Positions 19,117 through 28,539 of a stretch of DNA of 64,000 bases are shown here, piece by piece. Made by a program: the position numbers and the translations under genes. The notes beneath the pieces were generated by a model. That model was given only the letters and a program-made list of their open reading frames with translations, did no database searches and was not told the origin of the DNA. This DNA comes from Paenibacillus algicola (GTDB taxonomy: Bacteria; Bacillota; Bacilli; Paenibacillales; Paenibacillaceae): NCBI RefSeq assembly GCF_005577435.1, contig NZ_CP040396.1, positions 881,501 through 945,500 of the forward strand. The letters run 5' to 3'. Within the stretch, counting starts at the first letter, position 1, and every line of letters begins with the position of its first letter.

Positions 19117-20346
19117 TTATTCAACCTCCAAGGTTTTGTTGTTGTGAAATTCAGCATGTGTGGACAAACGCTGAATCATCTCCATACAAGCACGGCTGTT
19201 ATGGTAGGGACATTTCCAGGGACCTGCTTTTTCTTCGTTATGGCTTAAGGTGCCATCCCGGCGGACGCTCCAGTGCCATTCGCCGTGCTTCTTATCGACC
19301 AGGTGTCTCTCTATAAAGGTCCAGGCCTTCAGTGCGGCGTCCCGATACGTCTCATTACCGGTCAATTGGAACGCATTATAGAACCCGACGACCGCTTCCG
19401 CCTGAGGCCACCAATCCTTGTCTGTATCGAGGAGTCCGGAAGGTCCTGCCTCATTGAACAGTCCTCCGTCCTGATCGACCCCCTCCTTCAGGGTAGCTTC
19501 AGCCATCTGAAGCGCAGCAGAACGAACCTTGGCAAGCAAATCAGGTTCCCCGAGCACCTCTGCCGCTTCATACAACAGCCAGCTTCCCTCAATATCATGG
19601 CCGTAGGAAATATGATCCGACTCACGTTGCCATTCCATATCGAAAAACAGCTTGAAATGCCACGAGTCCTGACACACAATACGATCCAGCGTTACTGTAA
19701 TAAGCTCGTGAAGCTGGTGCCGAAGCTCTGGAGCCGGCCAGATCCGGTATAGGTTAGTGTAGGCTTCCAGGACGTGAAGATGAGTGTTCATGGATTTTTT
19801 ACTGTTCAAGTCCTTCGCACTGAGACTATTGTGGTTGGTTTCCTTCCATTCCCGGGTTAATGCCTCAATATAACCTTGATGAACCGGGTCATAGGCATGC
19901 CGCTCCAGCACATGATACAGCTCGATGACTTCCTTGAGGATGGATACATCACCTGTTGCCCGATAAAATTCCGAATAAGCATAGATGACAAAGGCTTGGC
20001 CATAGACCTGCTTCTTGGTGGACACGGGCTCCCCGGCTGCACTGACAGACCAATACAGACCGCCATGCTCGGCATCTGTAAAGTAATCCTTCAGAAATTG
20101 ATAGGCCCGGCGCGCGGTTTCTAAATAACGGGAATCACGATAAAGGCGATAAGCGGCTGAGAATGTCCACATGATTCGAGCGTTAAGGACCAGTGCCTTG
20201 TCGGCCGTCTTGTCGACTTGCTGGCTGCGATTGATATAGCCGTAGAAGCCGCCGTTTACTTCATCCGTGGTGTGGTTGAGCCAAAAGGAAAGAATATTGT
20301 TCTTGAGCTCATCCTCGATGCTTGCAGCCCATTGCGTAGCGTTCAT
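19117..20346 (-). CDS. AGE-family 2-epimerase (cellobiose/mannobiose 2-epimerase)
   Basis: The 409-residue (alpha/alpha)6-barrel enzyme has the N-acylglucosamine/cellobiose 2-epimerase signatures [55 protein letters not shown] and [11 protein letters not shown], including the conserved catalytic histidines. With GH130 directly downstream it most likely converts beta-1,4-mannobiose to mannosyl-glucose, the phosphorylase substrate. The ATG at 20346 has AAGGAGATC upstream. The promoter region carries perfect AT-rich palindromes. The sequence alone does not exclude cellobiose as the main substrate. Confidence 0.9.
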   Translation of the reverse strand: MNATQWAASIEDELKNNILSFWLNHTTDEVNGGFYGYINRSQQVDKTADKALVLNARIMWTFSAAYRLYRDSRYLETARRAYQFLKDYFTDAEHGGLYWSVSAAGEPVSTKKQVYGQAFVIYAYSEFYRATGDVSILKEVIELYHVLERHAYDPVHQGYIEALTREWKETNHNSLSAKDLNSKKSMNTHLHVLEAYTNLYRIWPAPELRHQLHELITVTLDRIVCQDSWHFKLFFDMEWQRESDHISYGHDIEGSWLLYEAAEVLGEPDLLAKVRSAALQMAEATLKEGVDQDGGLFNEAGPSGLLDTDKDWWPQAEAVVGFYNAFQLTGNETYRDAALKAWTFIERHLVDKKHGEWHWSVRRDGTLSHNEEKAGPWKCPYHNSRACMEMIQRLSTHAEFHNNKTLEVE

Positions 20347-20366
20347 ACCTGATCTCCTTTCTGAAA

Positions 20367-20395
20367 ATAACAAATTATATTTGTTATATAACAAA
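20367..20395 (-). promoter_or_regulatory. Palindromic operator overlapping the epimerase promoter
   Basis: TTTGTTATATAACAAA at 20380-20395 is a perfect 16-base palindrome. It overlaps a second inverted repeat, ATAACAAAT-TAT-ATTTGTTAT, at 20367-20387. On the minus strand a TATAAT hexamer lies at 20379-20374, so the 16-mer fills the spacer upstream of the -10 element. A repressor bound here would block RNA polymerase. The nearby LacI protein is the natural candidate. Confidence 0.55.
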
Positions 20396-20448
20396 CTAAC
20401 ATTAAACATAACAAAAATACAATGTTTTTTACGAGGAAATAAATATAA

Positions 20449-20649
20449 TTCTTTGACCTGGACGATATGGAATACTTGGGAAACGTGATTCAGGGGATCG
20501 AGAAGAAGCTGCTGGTTCTGGTTGCGAACATGCGTGATCCCGACACGACCTGGAGCTTTAAGGAGCAGTACCGGGGATATAGGGAAACCATTATGGATTT
20601 TGCGGTATGGACCAAGCAGAATGGCGGCGTAGGCGTAAGTTCCAAATAG
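20449..20649 (+). pseudogene. Gene remnant, possibly the C-terminus of a PadR-like regulator
   Basis: An open stretch encodes a charged helical peptide, with IQGIEKKLLVLVANMRDPD and a Trp-containing helix near the end. It begins right after a stop and has no ribosome site. It resembles the dimerising C-terminal helices of PadR-type regulators, but no DNA-binding part is present. The region up to 20716 has no other gene. The family assignment is tentative. Confidence 0.3.
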
Positions 20650-20716
20650 TGCAACTATATGGGTTGATATTGTGTCTAAATCTATGGAAAGTCATTTGGT
20701 TGAAGTGTACTAGTTC

Positions 20717-21109
20717 GTGAAGGGGTGCTCTAGTGGTGGACACAACAGCGGAGTAAGTGAGACGGAACCTTCTGCTCCACCAAAGGTGGAGAACGAGGTG
20801 GTGTATCTTGATCATTCCCAACTGGCGGGCGATGAACTGGAATTAGTGAAGATTGCAAACCTCGCAGCTGAGCACCAAAATGATGGGGATGAGCAGGCGT
20901 ACTTCTCTCTTTTCGATTCGAAGCGAGATCCTAACATGAAAATGGCTTCTTACAAAATTACAAAGATGTTATTGGAATCGGTAAGTGTCAAAAGCGAAAC
21001 TAGCGCTCTCATCGTGGCGTTAGTAACCACCGTTGAAAACGGAGAAAATACAAGGTTATACAGTTTTATTAAAGAGAACGGTAAGTGGAAAATTACCGAC
21101 ATTGACTAA
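20717..21109 (+). pseudogene. 5'-truncated lipoprotein-like gene
   Basis: The frame opens at a GTG two codons after an in-frame TAG and begins M-K-G-C-S-S-G-G. This looks like the lipobox Cys and Ser/Gly linker of a lipoprotein whose signal peptide is missing. The remaining 130-residue region (for example LYSFIKENGKWKITDID at the end) looks like a small NTF2-like or DUF4878-type fold. A good terminator follows. No convincing ribosome site precedes the GTG. It is probably a decayed gene, although expression of a cytosolic fragment cannot be excluded. Confidence 0.5.
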
Positions 21110-21116
21110 AAAAAGG

Positions 21117-21148
21117 GTAGAAGGCCGTGGGGGGCCTTCTACTCTTTT
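21117..21148 (+). terminator. Rho-independent terminator after the truncated lipoprotein gene
   Basis: GTAGAAGGCC (21117-21126) and GGCCTTCTAC (21133-21142) form a perfect 10-bp stem, followed by TCTTTT. Confidence 0.85.
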
Positions 21149-21437
21149 CATTTAGAAATTTACTGATTGCCGTACATTATGTTAATCCGTCAGCATCAAA
21201 GCGGAAGGCGTTTTGGGAATTGACTTTTGCTTTTGTGCAGTCGTCGACGGCACCCATGGTAAGGCGGCCACCGTGATAACAGATGAGGCACCTTGCAGTA
21301 CCTTATATCATTAGGACTGAAGGTGACACAGCAGCATATTACCTTCTTAACGCAATATGTTCGTATTGCGTTCCTGCTCGCACCCCCAATATGATTTATG
21401 TATGAGAAGGTGTTATGCAGCGGCAGCCGGGAAACTT
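21149..21437. other. Intergenic stretch without a recognised gene
   Basis: No supported gene is present. The only clear structure is a small perfect hairpin, ACGCAATA-TGTTCG-TATTGCGT, at 21350-21371. The surrounding sequence may be gene debris continuing from the remnants to the left. Confidence 0.5.
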
Positions 21438-21469
21438 CAAAAGCCCCCTCGCGCAAAGAACGAAGGGGC
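21438..21469 (-). terminator. Rho-independent terminator of the secreted TIM-barrel-like gene
   Basis: On the minus strand GCCCCTTCG and CGAGGGGGC form a 9-base stem (21469-21461 with 21451-21443), followed by TTTTG. It lies 17 bases beyond the stop of the gene ending at 21486. Confidence 0.75.
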
Positions 21470-21485
21470 GATTGCCTGCTCAGTA

Positions 21486-23123
21486 CTAATTGAATAGTAA
21501 AATTTTGGCGGTCTTCGACGGTAAAGAAACGGAGGTCACGGAAATATTGCCTTGCTCTGGATCCTTGAGGGAGCCGTAGCTTGATACACTCACGTTGTTC
21601 TCGGCGTTCTCTGACGGATTAACAATCACAATGCCATTCTGGAAGGTGCGGACCCACACATCACGTCCGCTTAGCTTGTAATTGCTGTAGTTGGAGCTGC
21701 TGAGTGTCTGGGTCGGCTTGCCAATGTCCCAAGTAAACATAGGCTCAAGATACAAATAAGCAGGGCCGGTTCCCGGATTAACGAGTGGGGTAAATCCAAT
21801 CTTAGTATAAATTTTGTTATCCGGCTCGACTTTTACCCCGAGCAGGTAAGAGGCATAACCGTAGAGCAGGATTCGGCGCCGTTCGGCAGCAGGAAGTGCG
21901 GCGAAGGTTTTGTTGTCTTGCCCGCCATCCAGCATAAGCGGAAGAGCAGCCAGTTTATTTTCTCCCATGAACATGATTGATTTAAGATTGTTTTTCCAAC
22001 CGGTGTAGTCCTTGAACCAGAACTCGGTGCCGGAATTGCCGCCCGTACCGTATCCGCCGTACGAATTTTCCATAGCGAAGCCATCGATTGGACGCGGCTT
22101 GATAGACGTGCTTAGGAGCATCTTCACCCGCTGGTCTGTCAATGTGGTCGGATGCAGCAGGTTGTTGCCCCAGATGACCGGATATACACCCTTTTGTGCT
22201 TTGAATTGTTCCTGAATACGCACGATGCCGCGCTCTACGTTTTCTGCACGCACTTCATCGTTGTATACTGATTGGTTGCGGATGTCCCAGATTCGATTAC
22301 TTGGCACCGTCTGGCCGCTTTGGGCGAATTGCGATAAATTGCCGATCAGGATATCAATCCAGATGCCTCCGCGGTTTTTATCGTACTCAGCGAGTGCTGC
22401 GCTCAACAGTAGATCCCAGCGGACATTTGTCCCTTCATCGAGTCGATATTGCACCTCCGAGGTCATTCCGGCGACCGGTGCGGCACCGTATACGGGTGAC
22501 AGAATCGGTGTTCCCGCTGGATAACTCTTCGGCACGGTACTGTGGATGCCACGAATGACCGTGACAGTATTCCCGCTGACACTCTGAATTTTCATTAGCT
22601 CATCGCCGATCAATAGCCAGGTAACGAACTTGAACTCGCCGTTACTGTCAAAGTTTGAATTCCATGTGTTGGAGGTCGATGGGATTAGGGAGCCAAACAC
22701 ATCGTTCAAGGAGAACGTAGTTTGCGTCGCTGTGATACTGGCAGAGGAATTGCCCACCCGGTAATAAAGCACTTCCTTCTTGTTGTTCTCGATGTAGTCC
22801 GCGGTCGTCCCGTTTACGGCCCATTTGCCGTTGTACTGATTGATCTTGAATGGTGCATAATGGGAACGGAGAGTGTTCGCCATCGACATGCTTATGTTCG
22901 GATTGCCGAAGATACCATCGAAATTTTTGCCCAATAACTCTAGTTCGGCTGCAGTCCAGAGCGGGTCGGTGCCGAACTCGGCAGCATAGAGCGGGTACGG
23001 GGTGCTGTTATCCTTATACTTTGCGACATGCATGTCGGGTGCAGGAGCGGCGTTCACGGAGAGCAATGGAACGGTGCCGAGCGAGCATACAAGGGATAGG
23101 GTCAGCCACAGCTTGCTTTTCAT
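21486..23123 (-). CDS. Secreted protein, putative glycoside hydrolase-like TIM barrel
   Basis: The 545-residue protein has a clear signal peptide (cleavage near the VNAAPAP segment at 23-29). The body contains barrel-like strands with acidic residues, such as RGGIWIDILIGN, VYPVIWGNNLL, IDGFAMENSYGG and LPLMLDGGQDN. The C-terminal beta domain has the VIVNPSENAENN segment seen in barrel hydrolases. This resembles the uncharacterised putative glycosyl hydrolase groups related to GH114-like barrels. Activity and substrate are unknown. It is monocistronic and divergent from the AraC gene starting at 23280, which may control it. Confidence 0.6.
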   Translation of the reverse strand: MKSKLWLTLSLVCSLGTVPLLSVNAAPAPDMHVAKYKDNSTPYPLYAAEFGTDPLWTAAELELLGKNFDGIFGNPNISMSMANTLRSHYAPFKINQYNGKWAVNGTTADYIENNKKEVLYYRVGNSSASITATQTTFSLNDVFGSLIPSTSNTWNSNFDSNGEFKFVTWLLIGDELMKIQSVSGNTVTVIRGIHSTVPKSYPAGTPILSPVYGAAPVAGMTSEVQYRLDEGTNVRWDLLLSAALAEYDKNRGGIWIDILIGNLSQFAQSGQTVPSNRIWDIRNQSVYNDEVRAENVERGIVRIQEQFKAQKGVYPVIWGNNLLHPTTLTDQRVKMLLSTSIKPRPIDGFAMENSYGGYGTGGNSGTEFWFKDYTGWKNNLKSIMFMGENKLAALPLMLDGGQDNKTFAALPAAERRRILLYGYASYLLGVKVEPDNKIYTKIGFTPLVNPGTGPAYLYLEPMFTWDIGKPTQTLSSSNYSNYKLSGRDVWVRTFQNGIVIVNPSENAENNVSVSSYGSLKDPEQGNISVTSVSLPSKTAKILLFN

Positions 23124-23279
23124 AATATTCCTCCTTGGAATGAGTAGTGAAAAAAACAGTTATCTTAGCCTCCCTTCGCTTTGATAGCCATATATTACTA
23201 TAAATGGTTCCTGTTTAAAGTGGTGTCCATCGTATAAGAGGTGGATAATATCGACCTAATCGTGGAAGGGGACTTGCGA

Positions 23280-24209
23280 ATGCAATATGCTGCTTATCAA
23301 CTTCAGGAGCCGTTTATCTATTTGCGCGGAGGATATACAAAGCTGGACAAACCGTGGATGCAGGAAAAACGCACGCTGCAAGGCTTCGAACTGTTACTTC
23401 CTACACACCACGCGGTGTATACGCGCCAGCAGGAGATGGCGCACATTGTTCGGCCTGGTGAGATGCTGTTGCTGCGACCAGATCTTCCAAGAGAAGGTTA
23501 CCGCTGCAGCGATAAGGGGACGTGTTTTTACTGGCTGCGATTTCGTTCCACACAACCTGTGCGTTATGTAAGCAGTGAGGAGCTTGCTGAGGAGAATGAG
23601 AAGCGAGCTGAGAGGCAGACACGCCGATCTGGAAAATTCAGTGATGAACATGAAGCACTGTATATCCCGATGGCCGGACAGCTTGCTCAGCGAAACCGAG
23701 CCTTTGCCTTGGCAGACCATCTGCTTCGCACAGCGGGACAGCATAGCTGCGCTCGTCGGGCTGAGCCGTATTTGCTGACTGCATTATTAGTGGATCTGGC
23801 TGCGCAGACGACCCATGTCGCTATAACACAGAAGAGTGATCGGTTCTCACCTCAGCAAGGGCTCGTGGAGGCGCTGCAGCAATTTCTACAAGCCAACCTT
23901 CCCTGTGAGCTAGCGCCGAAACGGCTGTGCGAGCAGTTTCACTACAGCTACGATTATATGGCACGACTGTTTAAACGCCATACCGGCCTATCGCTAGGAC
24001 AATATTTGCTGCAGGAGAGGCTTCGACGTGCAGAGGAGCTGCTTACGCAGACGGATGATTCCGTGAAGAACATTGCTCGTTCCGTTGGCTTCTGCGATGA
24101 GCGGTATTTCATGCGGCAGTTCAAGCAAGCGCACAAGCTGACTCCGACCGTTTATCGAAGAGAAGCAGGGATTCCCAGCGATCAGATCATCAAAGAATCA
24201 CAGTGTTAA
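23280..24209 (+). CDS. AraC-family transcriptional regulator
   Basis: The 309-residue protein has an N-terminal cupin-like sensor region with the segment VRPGEMLLLRPDLPREGY. The C-terminal AraC HTH pair (about 205-300) includes FHYSYDYMARLFKRHTGLS and IARSVGFCDERYFMRQFKQ. The ATG at 23280 is chosen because GGAAGGGG lies 8 bases upstream; the GTG at 23241 has its purine run directly abutting it. It is divergent from the secreted barrel-like gene. Control of that gene is plausible but not shown. Confidence 0.85.
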   Translation: MQYAAYQLQEPFIYLRGGYTKLDKPWMQEKRTLQGFELLLPTHHAVYTRQQEMAHIVRPGEMLLLRPDLPREGYRCSDKGTCFYWLRFRSTQPVRYVSSEELAEENEKRAERQTRRSGKFSDEHEALYIPMAGQLAQRNRAFALADHLLRTAGQHSCARRAEPYLLTALLVDLAAQTTHVAITQKSDRFSPQQGLVEALQQFLQANLPCELAPKRLCEQFHYSYDYMARLFKRHTGLSLGQYLLQERLRRAEELLTQTDDSVKNIARSVGFCDERYFMRQFKQAHKLTPTVYRREAGIPSDQIIKESQC

Positions 24210-24417
24210 TTGTAGTATGCTTCTCCCAACCGTCCTCACTCCTACTCGATGCCCCTGACGCAACTCATAAGCTTTTCATAAAAAACCCCCACACTGTACA
24301 AACGGACTCATTGGAAGATCAGTAGATCCCTTGTATATAGCGGAGAGAACTAAATTATTCCGGACCAGCGGTAGCGGTCGCCTCTTCGTACGCGGAGCAT
24401 CTCACAACCACACGAAC

Positions 24418-24463
24418 GAGGCCATCCCCCAAGATCCTAGATCTTTGGGGACAGCCTCTTTTG
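24418..24463 (+). terminator. Terminator between convergent AraC genes
   Basis: A long stem forms between GAGGCCATCCCCCAAGATC and GATCTTTGGGGACAGCCTC, with a short internal mismatch and a CTA loop. TTTT follows on the plus strand. It ends transcription from the plus-strand AraC gene. The 24210-24417 gap contains no other recognised feature. Confidence 0.75.
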
Positions 24464-24471
24464 TCAAACGA

Positions 24472-25356
24472 TTAGCGAAAAAAAAGATGGTCGGAAGCGA
24501 TCAGGCTGTGATCCCGGCGAAATTGACCAGGGGATACTCCAACCCAGCTTCGAAACACTTTAGAGAAGTAGTTTCCATTCGCAAATCCTACAGCTCTGGA
24601 AATATCTTTAAGGCTGATCTCAGTTGTACGAATGAGATGGGCCGCTTTCTCGATACGCAGTTTGATTAAATATTCAATCGGAGTAATTCCCTTGCATCGT
24701 CGGAACTCCCGTAGAAAATGATATTTAGACATTTCAGCAATGTTTGCGAACTCCTCTAAACTAACTGCTGACTCGTAATGAAGCTCCATATAGTCCAATA
24801 CTTTTTGAATCCCACGGGGGAAATGCTGCAGTGTCTGTGGGTAGATGGAAATCCTGGATAACTCCGTCAAGAACTGATAGGCGAGGGAAGAGGAAACATA
24901 CCCGTCCATAATTTGTTTTCGATGGGCCATCTCAAATATGTTACGGAGTAATTGAACCGTACTGCTCTCGGCAGATAAAGAGAATATGGGATCTAAATTA
25001 GAGGTTATTTCTTCATAAATCGGCAGTATATCCCCAGTAAGAGTAATGTAAAGGAATTCCCAATGACTGCTACCTTGAGGGAAATAATAGTGATGGTCGC
25101 TGGGTACAGAAACCAGGAATCCATTGCCTGCATTCAATGAATATAACTGATCACCGATCCGTATCTGGCCAGAACCTGAAACGGTGTACTGGAATAACAC
25201 CATGGATGTATCTTCTCTTGTAAGTCCGTTCCAATTGTAATCAGTGGACATGATATTCTCCCAGCCAACTCCGCGGATCATAGAGACTGAATAGGATGGG
25301 ATATCACGGAAACGAAATCCATAAGAGTGGCGAAAAGGTTTGGATGTGGTTGTCAC
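24472..25356 (-). CDS. AraC-family transcriptional regulator
   Basis: The 294-residue protein has an N-terminal AraC-binding/cupin region (VLFQYTVSGSGQIRIGDQLY, then LVSVPSDHHYYF). Its C-terminal double HTH includes IAEMSKYHFLREFRRCKGI and ISRAVGFANGNYFSKVFRS. The GTG at 25356 is chosen because AAAGGAGGGGG precedes it by 9 bases; the longer frame to 25413 lacks a ribosome site. It is divergent from the GH4/sulfatase operon, a classic arrangement for the local activator of that operon. Confidence 0.85.
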   Translation of the reverse strand: MTTTSKPFRHSYGFRFRDIPSYSVSMIRGVGWENIMSTDYNWNGLTREDTSMVLFQYTVSGSGQIRIGDQLYSLNAGNGFLVSVPSDHHYYFPQGSSHWEFLYITLTGDILPIYEEITSNLDPIFSLSAESSTVQLLRNIFEMAHRKQIMDGYVSSSLAYQFLTELSRISIYPQTLQHFPRGIQKVLDYMELHYESAVSLEEFANIAEMSKYHFLREFRRCKGITPIEYLIKLRIEKAAHLIRTTEISLKDISRAVGFANGNYFSKVFRSWVGVSPGQFRRDHSLIASDHLFFR

Positions 25357-25489
25357 AATTAAGGTCCCCCTCCTTTTGATATCCTGAAAAGTACATATAT
25401 TAAGATCGTGCACTTAAAGATTTGGCAACTTTCAAACATGATATCAGAGAATTCAGTTGTTCACAATATGAATTACGATCAGCGGGTTC

Positions 25490-25512
25490 CGGGATCCAAG
25501 GGATCCGTTTTT
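25490..25512 (+). terminator. Short hairpin with T run upstream of the GH4 gene (tentative)
   Basis: CGG(G)ATCC and GGATCCG can pair with one bulged G around a 3-base loop, followed by TTTTT. It lies in the divergent region between an AraC gene and the GH4 operon. It could be a transcript attenuator or a chance palindrome. No promoter was clear in the 294-base gap. Confidence 0.3.
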
Positions 25513-25656
25513 GGTTGCCAGATTCATTGAATTAAATAGCAATATATGACCACTGTATCGCATTTAATTACCATTGTAGATACGTATTCATTGTAATAAA
25601 CTAAAAATTGAAAAGAGATGATGTAGCAATATTATATAACATGGGAGGCAATGATA

Positions 25657-27132
25657 TTGTTAAAGATTGCAATGATCGGTGCAGGTAGTGTTGGATTCAC
25701 CCGTAGGCTGATGATGGATTTATTAGCGGTAGAGGAATTCCAGGACACGGAGTTCCGTATGATGGACATTAATGAAGAGAACCTGACGATGGTTGTAAAC
25801 TTGTGCCGTAAAATGATTGAAGATAACGGGTTGGCGGCAACTATTCAAGCTACCACAGACCAACGTGAAGCGATTACTGATGCAAATTATATCATTTGTA
25901 CGGCGCGTGTAGGCGGATTAGAGGCCTTCAAACATGATGTTGAAATCCCACTCAAATACGGGGTGGACCAATGTGTGGGTGATACGCTCGGGCCCGGCGG
26001 TGTGTTTTTCGCGATGCGAACGATTCCTGTGCTTCTGGATCTTGCGAAAGACATTCGTGAAGTCGCAGCTCCGAATGCATTGTTATTAAACTATTCGAAT
26101 CCCATGGCCATGAATACCTGGGCTTTACGTCGCGCAGGAGGAGTCAATGTCCTTGGTCTTTGCCACGGTGTTCAAGGTGGTCACAAGCAAATAGCTAGAG
26201 CACTCGGTCTGCCGGAAGAGGAAGTCGATTTTATCTGTGCTGGTATAAATCATCAAACCTGGTACATTCAAGTGACACATAAAGGAATGGATATGACGCC
26301 TTATTTATTGGAAGCGTTTGAAAAGCACCCCGAGTTGTCTCAGCGTGAAAAATGCCGTATCGACGTTTTAAGACGATTTGGTTACTATTCCACAGAGTCT
26401 AACGGACATCTGAGCGAATATTTGCCTTGGTATCGGAAGCGTAAAGACGAATTAGATAAGTGGATATTCAAGGAAGAGTGGATTGGAGGACAGACGGCTG
26501 GATACTTGAATCACTGCATTAAGAAGACAAATGAATACCGTGATTTGTATCCAAAATGGATGAGCGGCGAAGCAGAATATATCAAACTTGGTGAGCGTTC
26601 GCATGAGCATGGCTCCTACATCATTGAAGCTTTAGAGACGGGCAGAGCATATCGTGGACATTTCAACATTGAGAACAAAGGTCTTATTACGAATCTTCCA
26701 AACGGATCCACGATTGAAATACCTTGTTATGTAGATAAAAATGGTGTTCAAGCAAGCTTCGTTGGCGATTTGCCTATGCCATTGGCAGCAACTTGCCGAG
26801 CGAGTATTAGCGTTCAGGAAATGGCGGTGGAGGCTGCATTAACGGGGAACAAGGACCTGTTAAAATTGGCTGTGCTGCATGATCCGTTAACGGCCGCTGT
26901 ATGCAACACGGAAGAAGTATGGGCGATGTGCGATGAGATGCTGGAAGCCTTGGCTCCATGGATGCCGCAGTTCAACGGAGAAGGACGCACCTGGAAGGAT
27001 ATTCCGACGCCGCTTCAAGGGGAGTACTTGAAGGTTAATGCAGCGCCTGCTGATTATCTGCCGCCTTCATTGAGTGGAGAAGTCGTTCAGAACCATCAAG
27101 AACGATTGTCTGTCGGACATAGCGATAACTAA
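25657..27132 (+). CDS. GH4-family glycosidase (alpha-galacturonidase/alpha-galactosidase-like)
   Basis: The enzyme of about 491 residues has the N-terminal NAD-binding motif GAGSVGFTRRL and the GH4 metal-site motif CHGVQGGHKQ. The NSNP-like segment is YSNPMAMN, and AGINHQTWY follows. GH4 enzymes use NAD+ and Mn2+ and act in the cytoplasm by a redox-elimination mechanism. The CHGVQ form recalls LplD-type alpha-galacturonidases and related alpha-galactosidases. An ATG at 25651 is only 2 bases from GGGAGG, while the TTG at 25657 has 8-base spacing and is preferred. It is the first gene of an operon with a sulfatase 21 bases downstream. The exact sugar is uncertain. Confidence 0.88.
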   Translation: MLKIAMIGAGSVGFTRRLMMDLLAVEEFQDTEFRMMDINEENLTMVVNLCRKMIEDNGLAATIQATTDQREAITDANYIICTARVGGLEAFKHDVEIPLKYGVDQCVGDTLGPGGVFFAMRTIPVLLDLAKDIREVAAPNALLLNYSNPMAMNTWALRRAGGVNVLGLCHGVQGGHKQIARALGLPEEEVDFICAGINHQTWYIQVTHKGMDMTPYLLEAFEKHPELSQREKCRIDVLRRFGYYSTESNGHLSEYLPWYRKRKDELDKWIFKEEWIGGQTAGYLNHCIKKTNEYRDLYPKWMSGEAEYIKLGERSHEHGSYIIEALETGRAYRGHFNIENKGLITNLPNGSTIEIPCYVDKNGVQASFVGDLPMPLAATCRASISVQEMAVEAALTGNKDLLKLAVLHDPLTAAVCNTEEVWAMCDEMLEALAPWMPQFNGEGRTWKDIPTPLQGEYLKVNAAPADYLPPSLSGEVVQNHQERLSVGHSDN

Positions 27133-27153
27133 TTGAGGCGAGGAGTAATGGCT

Positions 27154-28536
27154 ATGAAACAACCGAATGTCATCGTTTTCTTTACGGATCAACAGCGCTT
27201 TGATACGACCGGCGTACATGGTAACCCCTTAGGATTAACACCGAATTTTGACCGTATAGCCAGAGCAGGGACGCATTTATACAACATGTTTACTAGCCAG
27301 CCGGTGTGCGGACCTGCCAGGTCCTGTCTGCAAAGTGGTAAATACGCTACCACGACAGGCTGCTATCGGAATGGCATTCCGTTACCGCAAGAGACTAAAA
27401 CAATGGCTCATTACTTCAAGGAAGCGGGATACAGCACGAGCTATATCGGCAAATGGCATCTGGCAAGCGAAGACCCGGTGCCTGCGCATGAACGTGGGGG
27501 GTACGAAGAGTGGTTAGGTGCCAATTTGCTGGAGTTCGTATCCGATGCTTACGATGCCGTGTTATTTGATAACGATAATAATCGCGTTAAGCTTCCTGGA
27601 TACCGCGTAGATGCGCAAACAGATGCCGCTATCAGGTATATTCATAGACAGCAGGATACGGATAATCCTTTCTTTCTGTTCCTCTCTTATCTGGAGCCGC
27701 ATCATCAAAATCATACCGACAATTATCCGGCTCCGGATGGGATGGAAGAAACGTATACGGGGCGCTGGACGCCGCCAGATCTTGCTGCGCTTGGCGGAAC
27801 GGCACACCAACATTTAGGTGGGTATTACGGAATGGTAAAGCGGCTGGACGAGGCACTTGGCCGATTGCTGGATACGCTGAAGAGCATGGATATGCTTGAT
27901 CATACCGTAATATTGTTCACTTCCGATCACGGATGTCATTTCAAAACTCGAAATGCGGAGTACAAAAGATCCTGTCATGAGAGCTCCATTCGAGTCCCTA
28001 CCGCTATATACGGTCCTGGATTTATGGGAGGCGGACAGATTCGTGATCTCGTCAGCCTCGTTGATTTGCCTCCGACTTTGCTGGATGCCGCCGGAATCCA
28101 AGTGCCATCGGATATGCAGGGAAGATCGGTGGTTCCGTTAGTGAATCGAAACGCTGCTGACTGGCCCCAAGAAGTGCTTGTACAAATTAGTGAGAGTGTC
28201 GTTGGAAGGGCCATACGGACAGAGCGCTGGAAATATTGCGTCGAAGATTCCAGCAAACATGGAGGTGAACACTCCGGTTCAGACCGCTATGAAGAAGCAT
28301 TCCTCTATGACTTACAAGCAGATCCATATGAAACGAATAATTTGATCGGCATGGAAACTTTCGCTGGGATAACTGCTGATCTGAGAGCACGGCTGCGGCG
28401 CCGAATGGTGGAGATCGGTGAAATGGAGCCTGAAATTGTACCTGCTCAATCCAGAGTTTCAGGTCAGCGTAGCGTAATCGTTTCCGAAATGAAACATCAT
28501 AACTGGCCAAAGCACGGCGACGGTGCAACCAACTAA
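27154..28536 (+). CDS. Sulfatase 2 (formylglycine-dependent, S1 family), cytoplasmic
   Basis: This 460-residue arylsulfatase-superfamily enzyme has the Cys-type motif C-G-P-A-R at residues 52-56, preceded by TDQQR at 11-15. A later TSDHGCHFKTRN segment supplies metal or sulfate ligands. No signal peptide is present. The ATG at 27154 is preferred over ATG 27148 because the GAGGAG ribosome site then lies at 8-base spacing. It follows the GH4 gene by 21 bases, so the two are co-expressed and probably act on the same imported oligosaccharide. It is a different subtype from sulfatases 3 and 4. Confidence 0.9.
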   Translation: MKQPNVIVFFTDQQRFDTTGVHGNPLGLTPNFDRIARAGTHLYNMFTSQPVCGPARSCLQSGKYATTTGCYRNGIPLPQETKTMAHYFKEAGYSTSYIGKWHLASEDPVPAHERGGYEEWLGANLLEFVSDAYDAVLFDNDNNRVKLPGYRVDAQTDAAIRYIHRQQDTDNPFFLFLSYLEPHHQNHTDNYPAPDGMEETYTGRWTPPDLAALGGTAHQHLGGYYGMVKRLDEALGRLLDTLKSMDMLDHTVILFTSDHGCHFKTRNAEYKRSCHESSIRVPTAIYGPGFMGGGQIRDLVSLVDLPPTLLDAAGIQVPSDMQGRSVVPLVNRNAADWPQEVLVQISESVVGRAIRTERWKYCVEDSSKHGGEHSGSDRYEEAFLYDLQADPYETNNLIGMETFAGITADLRARLRRRMVEIGEMEPEIVPAQSRVSGQRSVIVSEMKHHNWPKHGDGATN

Positions 28537-28539
28537 TGA

